Source: JAAYAY01 sp964563135
GTDB taxonomy: Bacteria; Planctomycetota; Planctomycetia; Pirellulales; Thermoguttaceae
Direction: 5' to 3'
Assembly: GCA_964563135.1 (NCBI GenBank)
Contig: CAZLWV010000016.1
Span: 1 to 64,000 of the forward strand
DNA length: 64,000 nucleotides
Both the position numbers and the translations under genes were made by a program. The number at the start of each line of letters is the position of its first letter. Positions within the stretch are counted from its first letter, which is position 1. Positions 8,276-16,751 of this stretch are shown here, piece by piece. Under the pieces are notes generated by a model. The model was not told the origin of the DNA. It was given only the letters and a program-made list of their open reading frames with translations, and ran no database searches.

Positions 8276-10242
8276 GTTGGCTTATTCCCGCTTTGAGTAC
8301 GGTCAGTCGTACGCTCGTCCGCGTCGCCGGCTTTGATCTCGGGCATCCCACACTCCCGCCGTACTCGATTCGCCTGATCGGTCGTAACGTGGTAGATGCG
8401 GATCGAATACCCGGCAAAGGCTACCGGTTCGAACTGGCGGAAGTACTCGTAGCTCTTGTCTTCCCGAATCACTTCCCGGACGTCCAATGCGTACCATCCG
8501 GGCATCGGGCCACGTCTCTCGACAGGCAACCCAGATAATGCCTGGGGTCCAGGGGGAGGGGCTCCCGCTGTTTCGATACCCAGAAGTCTCGGATCGTAGA
8601 AGATCTTGAACGAGGTGTACAGAGGCGTTGCCTCCGTGTGTGACTGAAGCCAACTTCTCAGGTAGTAGAGGTCCTGCCCGGAGCAAAGGTTGCTTCCGTC
8701 CACGTGGTCGTGGCCGTTCTTGGGGCCGCCGATCAACTCATTGAAGTATGTGATGCTATGGGGGTAGATCCAGAGGCTGCTTCCGATGGACCAGACCAAA
8801 GCCAACGTGCCGATCGAGGCAATCCATCGGTGGTTTCCACGAAACGCCACGGCGACTCGACTGATGGCGATGAACAAGAACGGGAAAGCCGGCAAGACGT
8901 AGCGCAGATGCTTGTTGAAACCGGTCTGTGAACTGACCAAAAGAAGCACGATAATAGGCGTGACGAGCAGAAACCACTCGTTCCTTGCCGACGCACGGCA
9001 CCGAGGTTCAGCGATCGCCAAATACAATGCCAAGGCGGCAAGACCCCACGTTCCCACCGGCACCTTGATCGCCATCGTGTAGACGTAGTAATACCACCAT
9101 CCGCGCTCACGCCACTCGCCGCGCAGATAGGAGAAACGAGGCCGGTCGAATTCCCACTTCTGTCGATCCAGTCCTCGAAGATACTCCTTCGGCACGGGGA
9201 GCGGCAGACTTCCCAGCCAGGTGTTCTTGAAGCGATTCCCACCAGCAGCCATCCAGGAATCCGAATACTCCAGGCCCGCCAGGGCCTTGCTCAAAAACCG
9301 ATCCTCCCCCAGCGGTTCGCCTGTTCCATCGAAACCATAGCCCAAGTTAAGGAGATAGAGCCCCAGGAACGTCATGCACAGGATTTGTCCAAGCTCGCGT
9401 CGGAAGCCCGGCCAACGGAGTGACCGGTGCTCCCAGACACGCCACACAACCCACACCGTGGGCCACAGTCCGAACAAAATGAGCCAACTCATCTTGGTCA
9501 ACTCGACAACCCCCAGCATCAACCCGGCCTTGATCGCCGCCTTCCAAGAAGATGCTCTCAGCCAGTGCCAAAAGGTATACGCGGCAAGCGTCCCAAGGCT
9601 CGCTGTGGCGACGTCGGTGGTCATCAACTGACCGTTCGCGAGAACATTCGGAGAGAAGCACCATAGTGTAGCAGCCAGAACTCCGGAATGATAACCAAAA
9701 AGCTCCGATGCCCATCGGAAACAGAGCCAGATTCCGAGAAGGCTGAACGGGATGCATGCCCAGCGGGCGAGGGCAAAGAGGAGACGCGACTTGTCACCCG
9801 GCGTTTCCAGTAAAGCCACGCCGTAATCCCATTCGGCCCGATCCGCTGGCCTGTCCACCAATCCCGGCCACTCCACGTTTGGACAGACCGGAAGAACCGG
9901 CAGCACAGCGACCATCCGAACCAGCGGCGGATTGACGCGGAACAATTCGAACCTTCCCGTTCTCCAGTGATACAATCCCGCCGGCAACTGGCCCCCCTCG
10001 TCATAGGTTGGGCTCTGCTGCCAGACGCCCCAGGCGAGGAGTACGGTGTGAACCAACATTAGAGCGCCGACAATGATTCTCGCCACGTGCCGATCAGGAG
10101 TAACAGCATTCGTTTCGACTCTCTCTTTCGATGCGAGCCGCGTTTCCGCACGTTGTTCAGCCATGGTGCCGTCCAATTCGCAATTACGTGCCGCCGAACT
10201 GACGCCACTACGCGGCAGCTTCGGTTTCGATGTCGAATTCAA
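8272..10242 (-). CDS. GT39/ArnT-like polytopic glycosyltransferase, paralog B
   Basis: A 656-aa membrane glycosyltransferase with many helices. Like the PMT/ArnT family, it carries an acidic 'YDEGG' in the first external loop, followed by 'NPPLVRMV', and a long C-terminal soluble part. It should transfer a sugar from a polyprenyl-phosphate donor on the outer face of the membrane. The likely start is TTG at 10242, overlapping the upstream stop and preceded by 'ggaggagaagg'; an alternative ATG is at 10164. It is a tandem paralog of the next gene, sharing 'LARWACIPFSLLG', 'FSPNxLAxGQL' and 'NKHLRYVLP'. Confidence 0.85.
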   Translation of the reverse strand: MNSTSKPKLPRSGVSSAARNCELDGTMAEQRAETRLASKERVETNAVTPDRHVARIIVGALMLVHTVLLAWGVWQQSPTYDEGGQLPAGLYHWRTGRFELFRVNPPLVRMVAVLPVLPVCPNVEWPGLVDRPADRAEWDYGVALLETPGDKSRLLFALARWACIPFSLLGIWLCFRWASELFGYHSGVLAATLWCFSPNVLANGQLMTTDVATASLGTLAAYTFWHWLRASSWKAAIKAGLMLGVVELTKMSWLILFGLWPTVWVVWRVWEHRSLRWPGFRRELGQILCMTFLGLYLLNLGYGFDGTGEPLGEDRFLSKALAGLEYSDSWMAAGGNRFKNTWLGSLPLPVPKEYLRGLDRQKWEFDRPRFSYLRGEWRERGWWYYYVYTMAIKVPVGTWGLAALALYLAIAEPRCRASARNEWFLLVTPIIVLLLVSSQTGFNKHLRYVLPAFPFLFIAISRVAVAFRGNHRWIASIGTLALVWSIGSSLWIYPHSITYFNELIGGPKNGHDHVDGSNLCSGQDLYYLRSWLQSHTEATPLYTSFKIFYDPRLLGIETAGAPPPGPQALSGLPVERRGPMPGWYALDVREVIREDKSYEYFRQFEPVAFAGYSIRIYHVTTDQANRVRRECGMPEIKAGDADERTTDRTQSGNKPT

Positions 10243-12077
10243 AGCCCATCGCCTTCTCCTCCCTCAATCGCGACTTCTTCCGACGACAATTCGGGCAGCC
10301 CTAGCCGGCCGCGCACACGATTCGCCTCCTGCAACGTGATGTGGTAGACGTTCATCGAGTAGCCTACCGTATCGACGGGCGTGAACTCCAGGAAATAACG
10401 ATACCAGCCCGACTGACGTCGGATTTGGCACACACTGACGACGTGCCAGCCTGGCCAGGGGCCCAATTGCTGCGGCGACATGCCCTCTGTTTCAGAGCAT
10501 AGCCCTTTGGGACAAACGGGATAGTCCAGCCCAATAACCCCTGGATCCACCAGGTAGAGGTAATAAGCGAGCCAGACTGGCCGAGCGGCGGGGTGCTCTT
10601 CCAGCCAATGTTTCAAATAGAAAAGGTCCTGCCCCCAATCGATATTGCTTGAGTGAAGATGAGCGTCCCCGTTCTTCGGGCCGCCGACCAACTCATTGAA
10701 GTAGGAGAGGCTGTGCGGAAACACCCACAAGCTGCTGAGTATGGCCCAACTCAACGCCAGTGAGGCCGCGGAAGCGAACGCTTTGCGTCCCAACGGGATC
10801 GCCATCGCAACCTTGCTCATCCAGATGAACAGAAACGGAAGACTCGGCAGGACGTAACGCAGGTGCTTATTCAAGCCGAGCTGGCAACTTACGAGAACTA
10901 AGATGACGACCGCAGGCGTGAGGAGAACGACCTCGTCACGCCACGGTGCACGGAAACCAGGCCGCCATCCGGTTCCGATCACGGCCAGCACCAGGAGAAT
11001 AAGTGTTCCAATCGGCATCTTGATCACCAGGGCATAGAGATAGTAGTACCACCACCCTCGCGTGCGCCACTGGCCTCGCAGGTAGGACCACCGCGTCGTC
11101 TCGAAATCCCACTTCTGCAGATCGGCACCCTGCACGTAATTCTTCGGCAGTGGCACCGGCACTTCGCTCAGAATCGTGCTATGGAATCGGTTCCCCCCCG
11201 ATTCACGATGGGCCTCGTTGCCTGCAAGTACCCGGCTCAGGAAGCGATAGTCCCCCAGTTTCGTGAACGATCCTTCGAACCCGTATCCGAGATTCAATAC
11301 ATACACGCTCAGCAACACTATGGTCGCCAACTGGCCGATCTCCCGGCCCCAGCCGGCCCAGAGCAGGTAACGATGCTCCGACCAGCGCCATAGCAGCCAA
11401 ATGGTGGGCCATAACGGGAAAAGCACTACCCAGGTCGTCTTGGTCAACTCCGCAAACCCCAGCATGAGACCCGCAATCACGGCGCCCTTCCAGTCGGGAA
11501 CCTTCAGCCAATGCCAGAACAGGTAGGACGCGGCCGCGCCCAGCGCGGCGGCCGCCACGTCCCCCGTAATCAACTGCCCGTGCGCTAGAATATTGGGAGA
11601 GAAACTCCATAGAGTCAGACCCGCGAGTCCCGACAACTCGCCGTACAACTCCCTCGCCCAACGAAAGCATACATAGGCTCCCAGCAGGCTGAACGGGATA
11701 CACGCCCACCGTGCAAGCGTCAGCATCTGGAACGCCCGCTCTCCGTTCTTCTCGATCATTCTCCGGCCGACGCCCCATTCGGGCCGATATTTGAGTCCTT
11801 CCTTCGGCGGAACCTCAGGCATTTCAGGCTTGACGAGAAGCACCGGCAGTGCGCCCACCATCCGGACGAGCGGCGGATTCACGCGGTAGACATCGAACTT
11901 GCCGGTCTGCCAATGAATGACCCCCGCAGGAAGAAGCCCGACTTCCGTCCACGTGAAGCCGTGTCGGCTTGCCTCCCATGCCAAGAGACCGCCGTGAATG
12001 GACAGCAGCACGACAACCGTCCACGAAGCTGCTCGCGAGCAAGGCCGAGGCTGAGTGACCGCCACGTTCCGTGTCAC
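10239..12077 (-). CDS. GT39/ArnT-like polytopic glycosyltransferase, paralog A
   Basis: A 612-aa polytopic protein, tandem duplicate of the adjacent gene and similar along its whole length. In the first external loop the acidic pair seen in the paralog (DE) is TE here ('FTWTEVGLLPAGV'). In the PMT/ArnT family that Asp-Glu is needed for activity, so this copy may have changed mechanism or lost catalysis. The start is GTG at 12077 in a GTGA overlap with the GT2 gene. Role: sugar transfer, or help to paralog B, in an envelope glycan. Confidence 0.8.
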   Translation of the reverse strand: MTRNVAVTQPRPCSRAASWTVVVLLSIHGGLLAWEASRHGFTWTEVGLLPAGVIHWQTGKFDVYRVNPPLVRMVGALPVLLVKPEMPEVPPKEGLKYRPEWGVGRRMIEKNGERAFQMLTLARWACIPFSLLGAYVCFRWARELYGELSGLAGLTLWSFSPNILAHGQLITGDVAAAALGAAASYLFWHWLKVPDWKGAVIAGLMLGFAELTKTTWVVLFPLWPTIWLLWRWSEHRYLLWAGWGREIGQLATIVLLSVYVLNLGYGFEGSFTKLGDYRFLSRVLAGNEAHRESGGNRFHSTILSEVPVPLPKNYVQGADLQKWDFETTRWSYLRGQWRTRGWWYYYLYALVIKMPIGTLILLVLAVIGTGWRPGFRAPWRDEVVLLTPAVVILVLVSCQLGLNKHLRYVLPSLPFLFIWMSKVAMAIPLGRKAFASAASLALSWAILSSLWVFPHSLSYFNELVGGPKNGDAHLHSSNIDWGQDLFYLKHWLEEHPAARPVWLAYYLYLVDPGVIGLDYPVCPKGLCSETEGMSPQQLGPWPGWHVVSVCQIRRQSGWYRYFLEFTPVDTVGYSMNVYHITLQEANRVRGRLGLPELSSEEVAIEGGEGDGL

Positions 12078-13108
12078 GGGCAGAGGCCCCTACTACGTCG
12101 TTCTGCGGCGTAAGACTTGTGCGATTCTCGCCCCCCTCCGACGCTCGTTGGTTCCGCTCGAAACGTCGCCATCTCCAATTCAATCCGCCGCACCTTCTCC
12201 AGAGTGGTCTCGATGAGTTGCCGGTTGAAGGAGATCAGGTCGGCGATCATTCCGAACAGAAAGGTCACGAAGCCCATCGTCAGAAACGCTCCCCCCAACA
12301 CGAGCGATTGGACGTGCCCGCCGCCGTTGCCCAAAGCAACCAAGTACAGAAATCGTGCAATCGGGACGATTCCGATCAGCCCCAGAAGCAGACTGATTAT
12401 ACAGAAGACTCTGAGTGGACGATACATCGCGTAAACCCGTAGCATCGTGGCAACCGAATTGCTGACGAACTGCGGAATACTCTTGAACAGCCGGGACTTT
12501 CGCGTCTTGCCGTTTGTGGCAATTGGGACCGACCTGACCGCCAGCCGCTTCGTTCCCGCTGCGATAACCGTCTCGACCGTATAGCTGAACGGGGAAACAA
12601 TATTCATCTGCAGGGCCGCGTCCCGAGAAAACGCACGGAAACCGCTCACGGCATCAGGCACATCTGTGTTCGACAGATAGCGGACGACGCAGCTTCCCAC
12701 CGCCTGCAGCACCCTCTTGGTGCCGGAGAAATGGGGCACGGAGGCCGTCTGGCGATCACCGATGACCATTTCCGCTTTCCCGGCAACAATCGGTGCGACC
12801 AGCTTGGGGATGTCACTGCCGGCATATTGATTGTCGCCGTCCGTATTGACGATTACGTCGGCCCCGAGGCGAAGGCAAGCATCGAGCCCCGTGCGAAACG
12901 CTGCCGCCAGTCCCCGGTTGCACTTGTGCCGAACAATGTGGTCGACCCCGCAGGTCAGGGCGACAGGGACCGTATCGTCCACACTCCCGTCGTCGACGAC
13001 CAGGATTTCTACTGAGTCCACCCCCTCGATCACTCGCGGAATGTCTGCCACCGTCTGCCGCAGCGTCGCCTCTTCGTTATAGCATGGAATCTGAACGATT
13101 AGCTTCAT
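12074..13108 (-). CDS. GT2 polyprenyl-phosphate glycosyltransferase (DPM1/GtrB-like)
   Basis: A 344-aa enzyme with an N-terminal GT-A domain and two C-terminal membrane helices (residues ~230-255 and ~270-295). Motifs include 'IPCYNEEATL', 'VVDDGSVDDT' and the metal-binding 'NTDGDNQY'. The architecture matches dolichyl- or undecaprenyl-phosphate sugar synthases, which would supply the lipid-linked donor used by the two GT39 enzymes. It is the first gene of the six-gene operon, with a 650-bp upstream region. Sugar identity cannot be told from sequence. Confidence 0.85.
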   Translation of the reverse strand: MKLIVQIPCYNEEATLRQTVADIPRVIEGVDSVEILVVDDGSVDDTVPVALTCGVDHIVRHKCNRGLAAAFRTGLDACLRLGADVIVNTDGDNQYAGSDIPKLVAPIVAGKAEMVIGDRQTASVPHFSGTKRVLQAVGSCVVRYLSNTDVPDAVSGFRAFSRDAALQMNIVSPFSYTVETVIAAGTKRLAVRSVPIATNGKTRKSRLFKSIPQFVSNSVATMLRVYAMYRPLRVFCIISLLLGLIGIVPIARFLYLVALGNGGGHVQSLVLGGAFLTMGFVTFLFGMIADLISFNRQLIETTLEKVRRIELEMATFRAEPTSVGGGRESHKSYAAERRSRGLCP

Positions 13109-13799
13109 TGAATCGCTCCTTCACCCAACGTCGCGAGTCGGATTGTCTCCTCCACGTTTCAACCGCGTTATACCACCCCAGAAGACCGATCTCCGGTACA
13201 AACCCCCATCGGCAAACTCGGATTATATCTGCCGTGTGGGGCGTGTCAATGAACGGGCGCGACCCTGCGATAGGTGTGGACGCGATTTGGAGGGACTATG
13301 GAGGTCTGGACAAAAGCTCGTTTGTCGGCCTGTTGCGATTAGCCGACCTTTCGTCTTCTCGGCCTTCTGACCGGCGGTGAAAGTCTACTCTCCCGATGGG
13401 CTTTGTGTCGGTGGCTGCTGTAATCATTCCAAGGGCAGAAATAGTAAGTGTTTACAGGAGCCGTTCGTGAGCACGTGAATGCACTCATGCATATTCCTCG
13501 TGCTGCGTATTCGCACCCCACCGACCACTCAGGTCCGGTAAGCTGGGATATGCGTCTCCCTCAGGATGGTGTGATACTGCTTAGAGAAGTATAGACGCCA
13601 TGTTCGGCCAGTGGGAACATTTGAGAAATTCTTCAGACTGCGCATTGACGCGAGCGTAGTGAGCACTATACTGATTTCTGCTTGACAAGGAGCGATATAC
13701 AGGGGGCGTTGTCAGCGCGTCGGTGGCACTTCTCATTCAGTTCGAATCGGGGGAAAGTTGGCGCGGCTGCCAGTAGATCTCCACGGGGAATCTTGCACA
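13109..13799. other. Intergenic region between divergent operons
   Basis: About 690 bp separating the glycan operon (minus) from the accessory cluster (plus). Both promoters should lie here. I see no gene, no clear -35/-10 pair and no strong inverted repeat. Base composition drops noticeably relative to the DNA to the left. Confidence 0.5.
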
Positions 13800-14687
13800 A
13801 TGGCAACAACCGACCGAGTATTGCAGCCGACCGGATGCAGGCGGCAGATTCCTGCCGAACATTCGGCACCCACGCGGGTTGCTTGTGGGAGCTTGATCTC
13901 CGACGAGGCGTGGGATCGTTACGACGTGGCCTCTTTGCTTCCGCTGAAGGAGGTGGTCCAGGAGAACGGGGAATTTGGCTTCTTGTTACGGCACTACTGG
14001 ATTCCTGCCACCGAGCTTCGGTTCAGGCAGTCGTCACGGACGACTGCTCCTGGCGGGAACGTGGCCGGGGAGGAGTTGTGGATCGATCGCCGAATGGTTC
14101 GCTGTTATTCCAATGAATGCACATGGCGTGAAACGGTGCGTCCGGCTTTTATGACAGACGAAAATGGCTCGGTCCTGGAGGCGGCTGCCACGATAATCGA
14201 GATGCTTTGCTCTTATGATTGCTACGAGCAGACGTATGTGTCGGCCATGCCGGTACTGTTTGAGCGACCAGTCGGCGGCCAGAAGGCAGAGGCGAGGCAC
14301 CGCGCGCTCCACCGTCTGCCGATCTTGGTGCCACCCGGGCCAGTGCCGATCGGGTATTGCTGGTACGCCAAGGTGGGCGACGACTACATGAACTTTTGTC
14401 TGGAGGCGGAGGAGCGTGTTGGTGAGACCTCCACGTTGGTCGTCCGGCGGGAAGGCCGCTACACAAGCTGGTTGTCCAAAGGAGCAACGAACGCTAGCGG
14501 GCGGAAAGAGACGTCGCCCGTGGTCACCGAGCGGAAAGGGGTCACTCTTTTTGCCTGGAACCGCGGAGCCGTTCTGGAGGACCGTTTTTGGGATCAAGTT
14601 GTGGAGGCCGAAAGACCTTTGGCTTCCCGAGTCGGTACGATTTGCCACGTGGTTACTCGGCTTGTTCGCTCATGCCCTACGGAGTAA
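13800..14687 (+). CDS. Unknown protein at the head of the radical SAM cluster
   Basis: A 295-aa soluble protein that I do not recognise. It has no signal peptide or membrane helix. It is rich in Trp and Cys: 'RYDVASLLPLKEVV' and 'LLRHYWIPATELRF' in the first third, 'PIGYCWYAKVGDDYMNF' in the middle and 'LFAWNRGAVLEDRFWDQVV' near the end. The ATG at 13800 has 'ggggaa' about 11 bases upstream; a TTG at 13758 would add 14 residues. It is co-directional with, and 85 bp from, the next gene, which suggests it belongs to the peptide cluster. Confidence 0.55.
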   Translation: MATTDRVLQPTGCRRQIPAEHSAPTRVACGSLISDEAWDRYDVASLLPLKEVVQENGEFGFLLRHYWIPATELRFRQSSRTTAPGGNVAGEELWIDRRMVRCYSNECTWRETVRPAFMTDENGSVLEAAATIIEMLCSYDCYEQTYVSAMPVLFERPVGGQKAEARHRALHRLPILVPPGPVPIGYCWYAKVGDDYMNFCLEAEERVGETSTLVVRREGRYTSWLSKGATNASGRKETSPVVTERKGVTLFAWNRGAVLEDRFWDQVVEAERPLASRVGTICHVVTRLVRSCPTE

Positions 14688-14772
14688 TTTCAGTGGAAGG
14701 TCGGGATTATCCGGCTTTCAACAAAGTGATCATTGGTTTCAGAACCGTTCGTTTCCGAAAGGTTCAAATGTC

Positions 14773-15753
14773 ATGGATAAGAGACAATTGACCCGCCGCG
14801 CCGCCATAGGTGCAGCGGTCGGCTCTTTGGTTGCCGCGCCATTCATCATTCGTGCTTTGAAGACCAGGAAGCAAGAGGAAGTCCCGAAAGGCAAGTACCA
14901 AACGAAATGGGAAGAATACGTCACGATGCTTGATGTGCCGGTCAAAGAGATCGAGGGACCGCCAACCGTCACACTCGATTGCAGACCCCACATAGGAATG
15001 AAACAGCGAGTCCTCGCGATCGACTGCTCGTTCGGAGAATCTGCAACATTTCCAGAGCCACCCGTATTCTACCTTGTTACTGAAGGTCAGGTTGAGCACA
15101 TATCACCGATTGTAACCGCGAGGCCCGCGTTGTTGATTACCACTACGGTGCATGCGGTAAGCTCCCGCGTACGGCATAATCAAGACCGGAATGAAAAGTG
15201 CGTAGCGGTCGTCAAAGATGGTTTGGGCAGCGGAGTGGATCTCTATGATATTGATCAGAGCCCTCCGGTCCGACTCCTGCCAGGAGACATGAATGCCGGT
15301 TGTTGGCGGCTCGCAAAAGAGTTGAGACCCAATTACCCCAGGGGAAGGGAACTGCATCGAAGCGTGACATGGACTCTTCCCGAATTGGCATTTGGTTTTG
15401 TGCTTGCTGTCCAGATTGTCGGCTTTGCCGAAATCGCAGGAAGAGAAACAATGAAGATAGCAGGCAAGACCGATCTAAGTAGTCAAGAGCTCCAGAGCTA
15501 TATTGCCTGGATGGCGAGGAGTTCCGAAGAAAAAAGGGACGAAACGTGGCGTAAAGATAGCCCGAGCGAAGAAACACAGCTCGACCAGAAGAGGGCTGTC
15601 GAGGAGCAAGAAACACGAAGCTATCAATTGACCGATTATGTTGATCTAAAGACCGGGTTCACTGTGCGACGGGAACTATCGGGAACAATTCGCACCGCTA
15701 AGCCGAAGTCAGTCACAACTGGATGCAGTATCTTTCAGGCATGCGAGTGCTGA
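14773..15753 (+). CDS. Unknown exported or anchored protein with twin-arginine-like N-terminus and Cys-rich tail
   Basis: A 326-aa protein. The N-terminus 'KRQLTRRAAIGAAVGSLVA' carries a twin Arg followed by a hydrophobic stretch, resembling a Tat signal or signal anchor. A second hydrophobic segment sits near residues 205-225 ('FGFVLAVQIVGFAEIAG'), and a charged, helical region (~240-285) follows. The last residues 'TTGCSIFQACEC' hold three Cys. I do not know the family. The ATG at 14773 is used because 'gaaagg' lies about ten bases upstream and the signal starts there. It lies just ahead of the putative peptide gene. Confidence 0.55.
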   Translation: MDKRQLTRRAAIGAAVGSLVAAPFIIRALKTRKQEEVPKGKYQTKWEEYVTMLDVPVKEIEGPPTVTLDCRPHIGMKQRVLAIDCSFGESATFPEPPVFYLVTEGQVEHISPIVTARPALLITTTVHAVSSRVRHNQDRNEKCVAVVKDGLGSGVDLYDIDQSPPVRLLPGDMNAGCWRLAKELRPNYPRGRELHRSVTWTLPELAFGFVLAVQIVGFAEIAGRETMKIAGKTDLSSQELQSYIAWMARSSEEKRDETWRKDSPSEETQLDQKRAVEEQETRSYQLTDYVDLKTGFTVRRELSGTIRTAKPKSVTTGCSIFQACEC

Positions 15754-15916
15754 TCTCTATTGTAGTGACCAGTGTTGATCAAGTTCACAACAGCAGGCGA
15801 GAGCTGTCACTCGCCAGGAATGAAGAGCCAATAGAACGCAGCTTCGCGTAGGCGGTCATGCATTGTGCTGAGGCCCGAAGGTGCGTTCATTACTTCTGTT
15901 TGAAAGGATGAGTGAA

Positions 15917-16105
15917 ATGGCAGTGACCGGTAAAGAGCGCGAAATGGACATTGAGGTCGCGGTCACAGACTTCTTTGCAGATCGTGATCGGCAACGCAAC
16001 GAAGTTCTGGCTAGGCCAGAGTGCTGCAGCCCCTGCCAGAAGTGCCTGTCCGACACAGACAAGAGTGTCTCCAAACGAGAGGCAGGCATCTCTTCAGGAA
16101 GTTGA
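15917..16105 (+). CDS. Cys-rich 62-aa peptide, candidate RiPP precursor
   Basis: A short gene with 'aaagga' eight bases before the ATG at 15917; another in-frame ATG sits at 15908. The product starts with an acidic, leader-like helix ('DIEVAVTDFFADRDRQ', residues 11-26). It continues into 'ARPECCSPCQKCLS', with four Cys in a CC-x2-C-x2-C pattern at residues 36-43, then a polar tail. Position (upstream of a SPASM radical SAM enzyme), size and leader/Cys-core layout fit a precursor of a thioether-type RiPP. No homology is claimed. It could also be a chance ORF, though its ribosome site and composition argue against that. Confidence 0.5.
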   Translation: MAVTGKEREMDIEVAVTDFFADRDRQRNEVLARPECCSPCQKCLSDTDKSVSKREAGISSGS

Positions 16106-16164
16106 GTCGACTTTTTTCCAGATCCTGAAATAGCACTCCCATCGGTTTTCTGTTGGCAATAGCG

Positions 16165-16247
16165 GGCCTTGCCGAAATCGACTGCAACTGGTACTCCCGT
16201 TTGCCGGCACAAGACTGGCGAAAGAACTGCCGTTGTTCGGCAAGGCC
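16165..16247. other. Inverted repeat downstream of the Cys-rich peptide gene
   Basis: Perfect 12-bp arms, GGCCTTGCCGAA at 16165-16176 and TTCGGCAAGGCC at 16236-16247, about 60 bases apart. The transcript could fold between the peptide gene and the maturase. No U-run follows, so it is not a standard terminator. It may be an attenuator or stabiliser that keeps precursor levels above those of the enzyme genes. Confidence 0.45.
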
Positions 16248-16368
16248 AGTTCGGGGATCGTAAAGCGAATAGCCTAACCAACCAAACCGCCACCCGGCCA
16301 CATTGGTAGCAGCGGTTCTTGAAGGAAATTGAATGATTGACTGTTTTACGATGCCTTTTCGTGCTAAC

Positions 16369-16410
16369 CCTTCCGTGGTTCACGGTTAACCGGGGCTTCA
16401 CGGAAGGGGG
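16369..16410 (+). promoter_or_regulatory. Hairpin that can mask the ribosome binding site of the 60-aa ORF
   Basis: CCTTCCGTG at 16369-16377 pairs perfectly with CACGGAAGG at 16399-16407, which overlaps the strong ribosome site 'ggaaggggg' (16402-16410). A competing hairpin, CCGTG-gtt-CACGG (16373-16385), uses the same left arm and would free the ribosome site. A palindrome GGTTAACC lies at 16384-16391. Two exclusive folds are the layout of a translational switch, but function is inferred. Confidence 0.4.
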
Positions 16411-16417
16411 CATATTC

Positions 16418-16600
16418 ATGGACGAACACCGGTTGGGACCACCAAAAGTATCGCTGTTGGAAGAATACGCGGTGGCGCCGCAGGTCCGCGACCGGGTGAT
16501 GGAGCGGTTTATGGGACCGTTTGTCGCCAGCCTTGCCTCTCTTCCCCCCGATAGAGTCATTAGGAAGCACTGTACTGCTGGAATTGTGCAAGCGGCGTGA
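16418..16600 (+). CDS. Unknown 60-aa protein upstream of the maturase
   Basis: A 60-aa product behind one of the strongest ribosome sites in this cluster ('ggaaggggg', seven bases before the ATG). It is mostly helical by composition ('KVSLLEEYAVAPQVRDRVM', residues 11-29), then 'LPPDRVIRKHCTAGIVQAA'. It contains a single Cys. It could be a second precursor, a leader-binding helper or a regulatory leader peptide. I do not recognise it. Confidence 0.45.
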   Translation: MDEHRLGPPKVSLLEEYAVAPQVRDRVMERFMGPFVASLASLPPDRVIRKHCTAGIVQAA

Positions 16601-16751
16601 AAGACACTCATTGCCAACATCCACCATCCCCCCGTTGCGGTCCAGCCGGGGCAAGTCGATTAGCTGGAGCCGTGGTTCGGTGGTGCTGAGTCTGATCGTG
16701 GGTTTTCCGTTGCGGCCCCGACGGGACTATTCGGAATTGGACAGGCTTCTT

